This document shows positions 25,080 through 37,759 of a stretch of DNA of 64,000 nucleotides, piece after piece. The stretch spans positions 203,608,001 through 203,672,000 of the forward strand of contig JBITNC010000001.1 in NCBI GenBank assembly GCA_050084985.1. The letters are read 5' to 3'. This DNA is from Nageia nagi. Lineage: Eukaryota; Pinophyta. Numbering within the stretch: the stretch's first letter is position 1; each line of letters begins with the position of its first letter. Under the pieces are notes generated by a model, which saw only the letters and a list, made by a program, of their open reading frames with translations, was not told the origin of the DNA and did no database searches. Both the position numbers and the translations under genes were made by a program.

Positions 25080-27060
25080 TCTTCAATCCCAAAGGTAGAT
25101 ATCCTTGTATACTCAAGGATGGTCATGTTTTATTAATTACCATAGATTAAACTTTTCTTCATGTAGTTATATCTAGAGTTGGGCCCCACATGGGTCATAT
25201 TCACTGGGACTATCCATTAGTGGTAGCCTTGCTGAAGAAATGGGATTCTTTGACTAGAACCTTCCATCTTCCTATGAAGGATATGACTATTATGATGGAG
25301 TATATCCATCATTTATATCATTTACCTATTCAAGATCAATGGATTCAACATACGCTAGATCAAGATTCAGTGCACCCAAATATTGCAACAATTTATGGGG
25401 TAGGTGTTGTTGATGGAGTCATGGGCGAGATGTTTTTTTAGGGTCTTCCATGCTTTAGGTATTGGAAGAACAATAAGTGGGGTATCCTTAGAGCCTCTTA
25501 TTTGATGGGGTTTATCTAGTGTTACACTCTTCTAGATATTAGTAGTGGGATATTTTCTTGGTCCTTATTTCTTGTAGTGGCTGATATGCTATAGCAAGGG
25601 AAAGTATATGCTTCGGCTCCCACATTATTAGCCTAGATTTATTGGGAGTTATTCTTTTATTCTTTAGGCCATAGAGCCTCATTGTTAGTTACCATTACTC
25701 TTTAGGCATGGGACTATGAACATATCCATTTAGCTCATCCTTTGGGGCTTCCAGTGCCTCATTTTAATACTCACATAGCTTATCCCATCAACATCATGTG
25801 CTAGAGAGAGGACTTTTATACTCACCCTTCAGATGGCATTTGACAAGCTATTATCTTTTATTAGAGGATGATTACTCACCTCATTACAAATCAAGTGAGG
25901 TTCTAACCCTACCATGGTTACCTAGTTTAGAGTGCACCTATAGTACAACTAATAGGCATCAGACAAGCTTGAGTTCTTAATGGTTGATAGACTAAGTTCT
26001 TGGAGCATTTATACTTTGAGTGTGTGCATCACTAGTTTGGTTTGATGTAGGATTTTCCACCAGCACCTCTACATTTTTTGAGAGAGGGTAAGCTATCAGT
26101 TGAGGGAATTTAGCCCTAATTTATGTAGAGCTAGATCCTACATAGGAGGATATCCTAATGGATGACACAAGTGTGGATGATGTGGGTGTGATTGAGTCTT
26201 TTTATGCCTAATGGCAAGTAGAGCTAGAGGCTAAGGATACTGATGCATCAGAGCATAGGGTACATTAGTGAGTAGCTAAGCCTAAGATAGCTATTAAGGT
26301 TAGGGAGGAGGTTGAGGATCAGGTAGCCAAGGAGAGGGCTAAGGAGAAAGTGAAAAATGAGCTAGTAACCAAGGAGAAAGTGATTGATGAGCCAGAGGAC
26401 ATAACCAACTGAGAAGAGGATACTAAGGTAGGTACCTCTACTAGAGGTGCAAGATAAGGTATAGCTCCTCCTTCATAGGTACCTAGCATTAATTAACTCT
26501 TAGGAAACATCTATGAGTTGAGATACCAAGTTTCTTATCTTATTACTCGTATGTATCAATATAGAGCTGAGAGAGATAGATATCATCGAGAGAGGGATAG
26601 GGCTCAAGATTATTCATAGAATAGGGGAGATAGTAAATATATAGGGGGAGCTATTCAACCATCAATATTTATTTAGGGGATTATTTAATAGAGGGATTAT
26701 TACTCCTTTATTATTCATACATGGTTGATAAGGGTACCTTTATATGTCCCCAGCATGTTATATCTAGTTCCTTCTATCACATATGTCCTTATGGATGTCT
26801 CAATTTATCAAGCACCTAGTGGAGCCCAATAGACTACTAGTACTCAGAGTAGGGTTGTTAGACCTACTGCATCTCATAGCCATAGTAGGATAGGTGAGGT
26901 TTATTCCCAATACCTAATGGTATCATCCAAGATTCATATAGTGACTTGAGCTACAAGTCCTACAGGTTCACTAGGCACTACTCATCCTAGATAGGGTAGA
27001 GCTGGTAGTCCTACAAATGCTAGAGAGGGTAGCTTTTGAGAGTATTTCAGTGATAGGGAT
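25080..27060 (+). pseudogene. Plant mobile domain (PMD) protein, antisense ORF of E3
   Basis: PMD (the domain of Arabidopsis MAIN/MAIL1, also found in transposons) is recognisable on the strand opposite to gag-pol. Open part 25190-25441: PLVVALLKKWDSLTRTFHLP, then DMTIMMEYIHHLYHLPI, the W....TFH...GE.T.TL.D...L..LP signature. Next (25440-25800): RASYLMGFI, CYTLLDISSGIFSWSLFLVV, ASAPTLLA.IYWEL and L.AWDYEHIHLAHP, all in family order. A FGLM.DFPPAP block is at about 26030-26070, then a charged tail, e.g. EDQVAKERAKEKVKNELV (26310-26370) and RAERDRYHRERDRAQDYS (26560-26620). Stops are mostly at Gln/Trp positions. Possible start upstream of 25190 (frame open back to about 25145). A captured host-derived or TE-borne domain; role in the element unknown. 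Confidence 0.85.
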
Positions 27061-28785
27061 ACTTATTTTTATGTTTCATGTTATAATTATGAGTCTTATT
27101 GTACTATGTTATTTTATTTTTGATATCATGGAGAGCAAGACCATTTCATATGCTTAGACATATCATTCATGGGCCTATTTTTTGATGTCCCTATCTATTT
27201 TTTGGATCATGGTAGTCATGATTAATGGTTAGTTTGTCTATACATATGGTGGATAGATGACTTATATGATAAACATTTTGTTATATTTTGTGATATATAT
27301 ATTTTATGATAGCTTAGACTTTTATATGAATGCTTTAGTATCATATTAATGTATGTTTATGTTTTTTCATTTTTTTTTAAATGTATGTGTTAAAATAGAA
27401 ATATGTGTTTATTTTTTATGTTTTTATTTAGTTTTAATACCTTATTTATGATATGTTTTGTAAATACAAAGTGATCTTTATATTTATATAAGAATACTAT
27501 GTTTGTAGAACAAGATTTGATTTATAGAAAAATGGAATCAGATGCATTATTTTCCATTTTTTTGGTTACTTTTATACATGTTTTTGAACATAATATACTA
27601 GTGTAAACATATGTGATGTCATTAACAATGTGAATTTATGGATGTGAAACACAAACAAGATTTATAAAACATTTTATAGATGTATGGATGTAAAACTAGA
27701 TACACATAGATGTATATGGACAGATGATACATGAATGTAAAATGTATGAAGCCTAAATGACCTAAGATTTTTATGAATGACATAATCATTTAAACATAAA
27801 TCATAATGATTTGGTAACTTATCAAGCTTTATAATAATAATGATAGTATGGAATGAATGGATATATATAAATAAAGAAGTGTAATGAATAACACCTCCAA
27901 TACCTAGTCTTCATTAATTAATCTTTTGCTTTGGTCTCATCTACAAGGGATGATATAAAACAAGATCACAATATACTTAAGTTTAACATAAACTCATGTG
28001 TGTGTAATGATGTTCATTTCCTACTATTAACATTCATAAATTAAATACCCCAAGATTATAAATTATGATATATGGTCTTTTTCTTTTTGTAAGGTATGCT
28101 TCACTACCAAAAAGTGTCCATAACCTTGGTGAAGGTTAACCCTGTCATCCCATTATAGCCTTGGTCTATTGCTAATAAGGCATACATAGCCCCAATAGAG
28201 GATACTATAATGCCCCAAGAATTCTACACATTTTTTTCACTTTTCTTTTCTTACTTTTGCTTTTCTTTTCTATCCTAGCTCTTGGGTTTAGGATGAAGCA
28301 AAAACTAAGCAAACCATACTCATATTTATACTTAAGAAATACTCAATTCTTAATTGTTTCAAGATTTTTAACATGAAAAGTGTATGATTCTATTAGTGCA
28401 CTGCCATATAACATAGTTATGTCCTTTTATCATCCTAAGTTTTTGAAACCTCAACATAGGATTTCTTAAGTAAAACCAAATATGAATAGAGCATTTATTA
28501 CCTACTTCTTTACTTATAAATATAGTTATATATATAAATGAATATTATATGAATGTATGCATTATTCATGGATACATATAGCTAGATTCGTTGCCTCCAT
28601 AATGATTTATATCCAATAATTATGACATTCAAGCTAAAGGACTAAACATTTATAAACAAATTGAAATGATATGAACACAAGGGTAGTGCACCCAGTAGCC
28701 AAGATGTTTTAGAAGTATATATTCTGAGTATATATACATATATACATTTTTTGAGTTTTTATTTTTTTATTTTTTACTGATTCCT
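27061..28785. other. E3 non-coding spacer between the two extra ORFs
   Basis: Very AT-rich to about 28080, with poly-T and TATGTATG-type simple stretches and no reading frame. From 28081 there is a more complex block (AACCTTGGTGAAGGTTAACC is a partial palindrome at about 28119-28140), then a pyrimidine-rich CTTTTCTTTTCTT stretch near 28240-28275. No domain recognised. Confidence 0.45.
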
Positions 28786-29912
28786 CCACTAAACAAGAAT
28801 TTGTAACAGGTCCTCATGAGTAAAAGGATGGAAATGATAGCAAGTATGGATGGTATGATCAATGAACCATTACAAGAGGTCATAGATGACATACATAGAC
28901 AACATGAAGTCCCAACACCATAGGTTTATAGATAGGAGATGGACTATGGTGACATCATTGAAAAGGTCTTCTTCAGAATCTAAAAGATGCAGCCCATGGT
29001 ATCTAGCAAATTGTAAAGGAATTCAATTTCCATCCACATATCCTTTCCTTCTAACTCAATTATTGCTTTAATATTATTGAATTTTAAGTCCCATGCATTG
29101 GTTCCTCATCAATTATAAAAATTCATGGCTATAAATTATTGAATTTCTTTTGGTAATGTAAAGAAATGTGCCATCTCAATGTAAGGATGCTTTCTTAATG
29201 CGTGCATGTAGTGATCTTTAGGATATCTATTAGCAAAATCATGGCTTATGAGATTAAATTGTAATTATGTTTTTCCATTGGTTTCTAGTCTTCCTGGCAT
29301 CAAATTTCTCACTTGAATGTTATGTGGAGGAGTATTGGGAAATCTTAACCTAATTCAAGAGAATCATTGATCAATTTTTTGCACATATCTAATTGATTAT
29401 TGAGGCTTGTGGATGAATAATGTGTAAAAATCATAGACTATTTTATGATGACATAGGTCTATTTTCATCTAGTCTACCCATGTAAATAGAAAATCTTCAT
29501 TTGGCCAAGTGTTAATAACTCTATTTTGGATCCACATGTTGAAGAAACAATCAATTACAATCCTAGGGGTTGATGTAGGCCAAAATCAACATAACACATT
29601 TATCATGCAGATTTGTACAAAATAATGTGCATGAATCAAGTTGTACATGGATTTACCCACATAAATCTCCAAGTTATCTTTACAAACATGTATCTCCCAT
29701 CCTTGTTATCTTTCTGGCAATAAGTTTAAGGCTACGATTCTTTATAAATCATCAAGTAAATGGAGGATATTTCTATTTCTAGGAGACGTATCTAGGGATA
29801 ATTCTATGATAGCCCTATCTCCCAAATATCTTAGCTTCTCAAACCAAGATTTTTGTTGAATACCCCTTTCATAAATGATCAAGTGGATGGTTTTGTTCTT
29901 TTTTGATGTCAT
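28786..29912 (-). pseudogene. Unknown sense ORF of E3 after integrase
   Basis: A minus-strand frame opens at ATG 29912 (MTSKKNKTIHLIIYERGIQQ). It continues through KSWFEKLRYLGDRAIIELSL, WEIHVCKDNLEIYVGKSMYN, PRIVIDCFFNMWIQNRVINT, WPNEDFLFTWVD, RFPNTPPHNIQVRNLMPGRL, KDHYMHALRKHPYIEMAHFF and EGKDMWMEIEFLYNLLDTMG. It covers over 300 residues, with about seven stops (mostly at Gln/Trp-like codons) and few frameshifts. It then appears to continue in a shifted frame to about 28790 (INLWCWDFMLSMYVIYDLL). No catalytic motif known to me. Good amino-acid-like composition and isolated stops argue that it was once translated. It lies 140 bp past integrase on the same strand, so it may have been expressed with pol or from a spliced message. 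Confidence 0.6.
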
Positions 29913-30049
29913 TTTCTATTTCAAATACATTAAATATGTATAATTCTTAAGAAAAACACTTTTGTTAATTTTTTAACTAAAAAGGCTTATTTACAATATA
30001 TACAATTTCTAATTAAAAAAGTTTATTAACTATAGATAGGATGAAGGTG

Positions 30050-31271
30050 CATGATATTTAAGGGCTCACACTCTTTATTACCTTCCATATCAACTAAATG
30101 ATAAGCTCCAAATCCAAATTTTCTTTTAATCATGTAAGGTCCTAACTAGTTAGGAGCAAACTAATCATGAAGTTGTCATTCCATTTAAGAAGTTTCCTAG
30201 TTTGCTTTTAAAACCAAATCTCCTATGTTAAATTCATGAGTTTTAACTTTTTTATCAAAGGCTCTTTTAATATAATTTTGATAAGTACATAAATGCTCTA
30301 ACACATTAACTCTTCTTTCATCTAGAAGTAGTAATTGATCTAACCTTATTTAACAAATTGCTTCATTAGTGATATAGTCTTGTGATGCATTTCATATAGA
30401 AGGAATTTCTATTTCTAAAGGTAATACTACTTCTACCCTATAAACTAAGGAAAATGGGGTTACCCTAGTAGGAGTTTTAATACTAGTTCAATAAACCCAT
30501 AATGCATGTGAAATTCTTGCATGCCAATCTCGATGGGAATCATCAATAGTTTTAAATAGAATGCTACAAATAGTTTTATTTGTAGCTTTAGCTTAACCAT
30601 TCCCTTGAGTATAGTAAGGAGTTGAGAAGCTTAAATGGATATGATATCCTTTACATAAAGCTTGAATCCTTATTTTTGAAGTTTATCCCATTATCATTGA
30701 TAATTTAGGCCAAAATTCCAAAATGACATATAATATGGTTTTATTTGAATTACACTATATTTGGCCCTTTTGTTGAGATCATGGGGATAGCTTCTACCCA
30801 TTTTGTAAAATATTATATAGCAATTATTATAAATTTATGACCTCCTAAGGAAATGGGAGAGATTTGACCTGTTAAATCTAATTCCCATGTTGAGAATGGC
30901 CATAATGATTGCATGGGTTGTAATGTATGTGAGGATTGATTAAATAGATTTACATGTTGTTAACATTTAACACACTTTATAACATATTCCATGCAATCAC
31001 ATTCCATAGTGGGCCAGTAATATCCCATATGCATTGGTCATTTTGTAATCGTAGAGCCACTAAAATGTCAATCATAAATTTCATCATATGCGCATGGAAT
31101 AGCAATTTGTGAATTAGCCCATTCTAAACATCTAAGTAATATCTCATCAAAACCCCTATGGTATAGAACATATTCTATCATGCAAAAGTGAAATGCTTTT
31201 ATCTTGAATGCTTTCCTAGATGATTTTGTTAAGTCTTTAGGTAATACCCCATCCCTTAAGAATTTGAACAA
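30050..31271 (-). pseudogene. E3 integrase
   Basis: N-terminal part (31271-31068): LTKSSRKAFKIKAFHF and DEILLRCLEWANSQIAIPCA, leading to a degraded zinc-binding region ending MGYYWPTMECDCMEYV. Core (30920-30560): SLWPFSTWELDLTGQISPIS, GHKFIIIAI, YFTKWVEAIPMISTKGPNIV, FGI near the second Asp region, NDNG.NFKNKD. The C-terminal part down to about 30050 is frameshifted. Collinear with E1 integrase. Confidence 0.88.
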
Positions 31272-31499
31272 TTATGTATGCCACAAATTTTTATCTTCCA
31301 TTACAATGTCTAAGACTACATGTTCAACTTCATTTGATTCTATTCAAGATTGGGTGATTTGAATAATTTCAATAGGGATCATTTTTTTATTAGGGTTTAC
31401 AGGCATTAAAGACTTGATGGAAGCCATACCATCAACAAACCTATTAGTTGATCATGGTGCTGCTTCTAAATCATACTTGTCAAAATATGATAAGAGATT

Positions 31500-31880
31500 A
31501 TATACTAATCTTTTATATTTTTTTAGCAAAGGTTCCTTACACTAGAAGATTTCTTTTAACTTTATTTACAATTAATAGTGAATCACCAATGAATTTTATA
31601 TTTCTCAATTTTAATTTTATAGTAGTTTTAATAGCTAAGATTAAGGCTTCGTACTTAGCATTATTTTTCATACAAGGAAAGTTAAGTTTAAATGAAAATT
31701 GTATGGGAACTCCTTGGGGTGTAACAAATACAACAACAACACCCCCACTTTGTTCACATCTGGACCCATCAAAATATATTACCATATCCCAATCTTCTTC
31801 AAATTCTATGAGAATTTCCATCTCATTTAATTGGAATACATGTTCATCTAGTAATTCTATTATGAGTGGATTATCATTAG
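31500..31880 (-). pseudogene. E3 second (archaeal-type) RNase H
   Basis: Open from 31821 to 31537: WDMVIYFDGSRCEQSGG, FKLNFPCMKNNAKYEALILA, NIKFIGDSLLIVNKVKRNLL. The Asp (FDGS), Glu (KYEAL) and Asp (GDS) positions are all kept, so this is the least damaged catalytic domain of E3. It follows RNase H and precedes integrase, the Tat-lineage arrangement. The final His-containing part beyond 31537 is lost or shifted. Confidence 0.9.
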
Positions 31881-31914
31881 ATGATGGTGCCTCAATGAGA
31901 TAATCAGCTATGAC

Positions 31915-32325
31915 TTATCCTTTAATTGATTTTTGACTTATAAAAAGTAATTTGAATTCAGTTAGATGCATGATCCATTTATATGTTCTTGCATTTTGAT
32001 AAGTTTTATTCATCATATATTTCAAAGGATCTACTTTAGCAATTACATACGTGATATGGTTTAGCATGTAATGTCTTAAATTTTTGGTGGTTATGAATAC
32101 TATTGCTAGACATAACTTCTCCAAATACATGTATTTAATCTCATAACCAACTAAATTTTGACTAAGGTAATATAGTGTTTGTTCTTTACTATTCTCATTT
32201 TTTTTAGAAAGCATGGTTCCTAAGGTTATTTTTGTAGTTGATATATATAACAAGAATGATTCTCTGAGCTTAGGTGGTACTAGAATGGGTGGTGAGAGAA
32301 GATAGCATTTAATCTCATCAAACAC
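31915..32325 (-). pseudogene. E3 RNase H (Ty3-type)
   Basis: 136 codons open. Reads FDEIKCYLLSPPILVPPKLR (the connection to RT), FLLYISTTKITLGTMLSKK, then LYYLSQNLVGYEIKYMYLEK, LRHYMLNHITYVIAKVDPLK and a KWIMHL..F tail. The first catalytic Asp, usually in a D.S position after FLLY, is not conserved (YISTTK). The Glu in YEIKYMYLEK is plausible. Confidence 0.9.
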
Positions 32326-32399
32326 CTCTTATTGTTCATTTCCCCAATGAAAGATAATACCCTTCTTCAAAATTTTGTTTAAAGGTTTACATTTGTCTA

Positions 32400-33230
32400 A
32401 CAACTAAGAAATGAAATGTCTTATGGCCTACAACTTACCCTATAGGATTTGTATTTATTTTATATTTGAGGGGGGGACATATTTGTTATTGCTTTTACTT
32501 TGTTAGAATCTACTTCAATCCTTCACCTAGAAATAATGAAACCCAACAATTTCATCGATGTTACCCCAAAAACACACTTCTTTGGGTTTAATCAAATTTT
32601 ATGTTCTAATAACCTATTGAATATTTTAATGAGCACTTTGGGCTGATCTTCTCATGTTTTTATTTAGCTAGCACATCATATACATAATCTTCTATAATAT
32701 CATGCATGTAATCATGGAAGATGTACATCATGGCTCTTTTATAGGTAGCTCCAGCATTTTTTAATCTAAAAGGCATTACTTTGTAACAAAATGTTCCCCA
32801 TGGTGTTGTAAATATGGTTTTATGTTGATCTTCTAATGCTAACTTAATTTGGTTGTATCCTGAAAACTCATACATGAGTGACAAAATTTCATGTTCTATG
32901 GTAGATTCAACCAAGCTATCCATGTTTGGTAAGGGAAAGTTTTCCTTATGACATGATTTGTTTAGGTCCTAAAATATGTGCATATTCTAATCTTCCCAAT
33001 GGATTTCTTAACTAGTACCATACTAGAAATCAAATCAGAGTAATCAATTGGATGAATAAACTTGGCTTCTAAAAGCTTTTGCAACTCTTCTTTTACCATC
33101 AAGGCAATTGTAGGATGCATTTTTTGTAGCTTTTGTTTAATAGGTTTTGCACCTTCCTTTATACCAATATTATGCACTACTAAATTAGGATCAATCCTAG
33201 GTATATCAGCATATGACCATGTGAATATTT
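32400..33230 (-). pseudogene. E3 reverse transcriptase
   Basis: N-terminal piece (33177-32962): KPIKQKLQKMHPTIALMVKE, EAKFIHPIDYSDLISSMVLV, GKIRICTYFRT. Middle piece (32923-32660): LMYEFSGYNQIKLALEDQHK, TTPWGTFCYKVMPFRLKNAG, ATYKRAMMYIFHDYMHDIIE, then the catalytic box DYVYDVLAK, in which the first Asp of YxDD has become Tyr. Thumb part to about 32400 in shifted frame. The two pieces are separated by a frameshift near FPLP. A stop-rich linker (33231-34352) leads to the protease; ELPEF-like acidic segments occur around 33511-33765. Confidence 0.93.
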
Positions 33231-34352
33231 CCTATTTTTACTTAAGTATCATCATGAACTCTTTTCTCTCATTTTCAATAAGGGATTTTCCTAATTGAAG
33301 TATTTTATAGCTATTAGGTTCATTACATAAATTAATTTTGATGGTTTATTTAATCAACATGTGAGATCCCTCCTCTAAATGGTTGGGTATTGGAATCTAA
33401 TTATTATGATTAGCATTATATTCATCATCATCAACTTCATACTAATCTTCCAAAGTAGTATTAATTTTCAAGTTTGTAATTTGTAAGATTATATCTATGT
33501 CTTTGAAATACTATATTGTAGGTTGCTTAGGAATCAATGTAAAATCTACAGTTTTTTCATCTACCAAAAAGTATGAAGAACTACTTGAATTATCTAAACC
33601 TATTATTTCAAACTCATAAAACTTATCACTTTTAAACCATTCAAAGTTCATTTGAGGCAATAGATCATCACATGTTTTTGCAAACTTTTCCATGTTAATT
33701 GACATATTAGAAAATAACCCTACCAAGAATAATGTTTCAAACTCTATATCATCTTGATTTGTCATCCAATTAGATACTTTAGATAAATATTCATATGTTG
33801 TAGGCTTGGATTCTAACTTAGTTATCTTGAAACTAGATACTCCTTGATTTTTGTTCTTATAACTTAATTTTTTCTTATCACTAGGTAATTGATAATGAAT
33901 ATCAATGGTGTACCTAGGTCCTTGTTTGTATTATAATAAACCTTGTCCTTTCCATTGACACATATCAAAGTATCCTTGGACGAATGATCTTACATTCGAT
34001 GATAAGTATTCTAATGAATCATAAAAAAATACCTTCGTTAAATTGAGGTAAAGGAAGGATAGGTGGTTCTATAGGACCTTGATATACAAAAAGTGTTTGA
34101 TTAGAAAATTACCCTAGTGGTACTAATTATCCCACCACATAAGGAGGCTCTTTAGGTCTTCCTATTTCTTGAGCTGTAGGAATATTAAAAATAACATTAT
34201 CAATGGTAAACTCTATTATTCCATAATAAATTAATTTTATAGTCATGGGATAAATATCAAATGGTTTATTTTTTTATTGTACCATCATTATCTAGTGTAT
34301 TTACATGATAATATAATTTTGATGATGAATCTTTATTTACTTCATCTAACTT

Positions 34353-35000
34353 TTATGCTCTTTCCTTCCATGTTTGCTTTTTCAGAATTGTTGGTTTTAT
34401 TTTTAGTAATGAATCTCTATTAATCTTTAGTGTATGAGGTACTTTAGAATCAATGAGATCTTTCCCCTTTAAAGAACTTGGAGAAGCATCTTCTTTATTA
34501 ATATATACTATTGATACCTTTTTAGTAACCATAGGAAATGTAAAATAATGAGTAGAGGGCAAAGCAATCTCCCCTGAAAGATGCATATGATTGCAATAGG
34601 AATATGGAATCTCATCACCAAGTACACAATGTACTACCACATCATGAATGTATTTCAAGCAATTATGATATGTTTATGGGACACATTGCATGTCTCTAAT
34701 CCATGATCTTCCTAGGAGTAAGTTGTATTATGTTATATCCCCTTCAATAACTTGCAATAATGTTTATACAATTTTAGATCCTATAGTGATGGGAAATTAT
34801 ATAGATCCCATTATTGAGCATAAAGCATCATTGAAAGCTCTTAATTGTAAGTAAGGTGCACATATGTGTGAGAAAGGAAGATTAAAGTTCTTATAAGTAG
34901 TTATAGAAATGATATATATTGCAAAACCTTCTCTTATTAATATCCTTTTAAAAGCCTTCCCATCTATCTTGGCTATGATATGTAGTGGTAGATCTTGACC
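34353..35000 (-). pseudogene. E3 retropepsin-like protease and following linker
   Basis: The active-site segment reads ILIREGFAIYIIS (about 34955-34915), where the family has D-[ST]-G; Asp is now Arg. It continues LRAFNDALCSIMGSI and YNLLLGRSWIRDM (about 34735-34690), the ILG..W end motif. Beyond it the frame stays open from 34658 to 34353 (VVHCVLGDEIPYSYCNHMHL and more), a linker. Collinear with E1 5220-5520. Confidence 0.75.
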
Positions 35001-35009
35001 TTACAAATG

Positions 35010-37750
35010 GTTTGATTACCTAACATCATGATCATGGAAGGTAATAGTGGAATTTTGGCTTGTTTTAATATTTCTCACAAAAGAAACAAAGCTTTTAGGA
35101 TCATTAATATCTAATTCAATTGTTTGCAACAATTGGTTCATAGCTTCTCTATGATTTTTGGATTGTTGTAACAACTCAAACAAGAACATCTTAACTTGTG
35201 AGTTTCTAAATTGATTTTGCAAAGCTCCTTTTACTAAAATATTACAAGGTTGAGGTTTAGGTATATTTGGTTGTATAATACCATCATTTGTTTAATTATT
35301 AGGAATATCAGCTTGCCTTCCTTGCACCCTTTGGGCTCTTGTAACTATGCTTACCATAGCAACAAAGGTAGAAGCATCTTGAAACCCTTTGTGTGTTACT
35401 TGATTTTGGTGTATTTATGATGTTATGGTATTTTCTTGATGTTGAGAAAGAAGGTTTTGATATATTTCTAGATTTTGATTAGGGATATTCAATGGGTTGT
35501 CTACCTGTAATCTTCCTTGATCAATCAAATCTTGAGCTTTGTGTTGTAATGTTGTACATTTATGTAGTATGGCCCTTATGGTGATGATATTAGCAATAAT
35601 CATTTTCATTGTACCATCTAATATCTCTTACATCTAGCCTTTCAGGTTGTATTTCAAGCAATATAATCATTTGATGGTTCATTAATTTTTTCAAAATATT
35701 ATAAAGAGATTCAATCAAAGGAGTAAACTTTCTAGGGGCTGGCCTAGGCTTTCTTTCTTCATTTTGGAGAGTATGTATATTTTTTAGAGGCTTTGGTTCT
35801 CCATATTTATTATAAGAGATTTTATTAGCAAGAATTGGTTTTGTTGATTATTCTACCTGTCCTATTTCTAACCTAAGGCTCTTTCATTTTACCCTTTAGT
35901 TCTCCATCTTGAATTTTAACCTTTTTAATTACAACTTGAGAAATTGCTTTCTCAAATGTCTTGTGTTGTTGAATCAATAAGGTACTAGCAATGGAACTTA
36001 GAAAATTTTGATTGAACATTTTCACTAATTCTTCTTATGGTAGAGTACAAGGCATGCTTATCAAAATTATCCTCATCCTAAAACTGTTGTAACCTTGTGA
36101 GATCAGTTATAGAGGTTTTATATTTAATATTTATCCTAAAGTGTTCTAAAAACAAGTTAGCCAATTGTGCATACATTATGATGCTATGTTTAGTTAAGTT
36201 ACTATACCAATCCATTGCTTGTCCAGCAAGTATCATGGGAAAGATACATAACATCAAAGCATCATTGTTGGAAATTACATAACTTGAATATTTAAAATGC
36301 CTTAGATGTTCTTTAGGGTGCTTCTTTCTTTTGAAAGATTCAATTTTTGGAATCTCAAATCTAAAAGGGATATATATCTTAGGAACACTAGGGTGTATAG
36401 GCTCATTACAAATTATTTCATAATAGATTTTATGCTTGTTTTGTTGGTGTAACAGTTTCTCAATCTCTATTAAACTTTCATCAAAGTCATTAGTTGATTG
36501 TGTGGGAACAATAGGATTTTTTTTATCCCTATTAATTTTCCTTTATTCATTTATTAAAAATGATTGATAATTTTTTTTAAATGATATTTGATCACCATAA
36601 TAATTTTCATTATATGGTGGAGTAGGCAAAGGCGGATGATTTGGAGGCAACTGTCATTTCACCTATTGATATAAAGGTGTAAGAGTATGATTTCTTTGAA
36701 CTTTATGTCTAGACTGAGGCAAAGGGGGTCTCAAAGGTTATTGTTGCTCATGTAATACCTCCCTTTTTATAGGTAAATGAATATTTTGATTTTTATAATT
36801 TTTGTGACCTTAAGGAGACAAGGATCTTGCTCTAGATGGAAATTTCTTGTTACCTACTATTTTCCATTTAGGTCAATTTTGAGTTTGAGTTGCAACTTGT
36901 TGTTTGTTAGGTTTCCCTAGAGGTGTTTTACCTTGATATGCATGAAACATAAGTTGTGTTTGAAAACATGGATTTTTTCCTAATATTCTAAGTTGATTTG
37001 GTTTTTGTATATCTAGATTGTATAAAATAATTTGTTGCTCATTTTGAAGTTGTTCCTGATTTTGATTTGATCTAGACACATATAATGGTATCTCTCCTAC
37101 TTTATACCTTAAAGGATCAAGATTTCTCCTATGTATTTATTCAAGAATCTTGTAACTAGCTCTTGGGAAAGTATAAGCACTACTAGGATTCACATAACTA
37201 GTAATAAAAGAAGCATAACTAGTCCTAGGGGTAGGTGTATTAGTTTTTAAAATATGATAAGCATCATTATACACCCTAGCATGGATTCTTGATTCTAGTG
37301 TGGGAGTAACTGTATGTATCAAAATAAAATCATCAAACTCATTCATACTTCTAGATATAGTGGAAGGGGTATAATCATCTTGTCTTATATAAGATTGGAC
37401 AAGATGTCCATATGGAAGATAACATGTAACATGATCTATTTCAATTTAAAAGGATCCTTTTGTAAAATGGCATAAGCTGAATGCATTCATGATGAAGTAG
37501 TAGTCCTTGAGATGACTTCTTCTTCATTACCAATTGGTGTTTCTTCTACTAGATAAGTTAAATCTAATGGAAGGATATGAGTGTGAGAGGAATGAGGAAT
37601 CCTCAACTATGTTAAACATTATCTTACTTGACTTAAGGTATCCTCTATTTCTCAAGGAGTTCCTCTCATTGATATTTCTCTACTATATCTGTGATACTTA
37701 TGACTAGGTTGTTCCTCTTGGTAGATTTCATCATATGGCTCTTATTATTG
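35010..37750 (-). pseudogene. E3 gag
   Basis: Gln/Asn-rich N-terminal part (37346-36873: MSRSNQNQEQLQNEQQIILY etc.). The Retrotrans_gag domain is read at about 36285-36060, the counterpart of E1 6838-6590. Then a basic segment, and a zinc-knuckle-like motif DYC.YHHHKGHTT followed, after a small frameshift, by KCTTLQHKAQDLIDQG (35640-35540). A further Gln-rich piece (35222-35016: FELLQQSKNHREAMNQLLQT) precedes the protease. Confidence 0.82.
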
Positions 37751-37759
37751 ACAAGCTAT

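Noticed and set aside
28090-28150. CACTA-element end at CACTACCAAAAAGTG
   Set aside because: Not preceded by a 3-bp duplication partner, no matching inverted TAGTG end found, and it lies in the E3 spacer.
28790-28880. Hydrophobic C-terminal segment (env-like membrane anchor) of the E3 sense ORF
   Set aside because: The hydrophobic reading is one of three frames, and another frame there gives a more protein-like continuation; no envelope features elsewhere.
31448-31903. 151-codon plus-strand frame
   Set aside because: It is the opposite-strand shadow of the E3 archaeal-type RNase H (31821-31537), whose minus reading has the catalytic residues in order.
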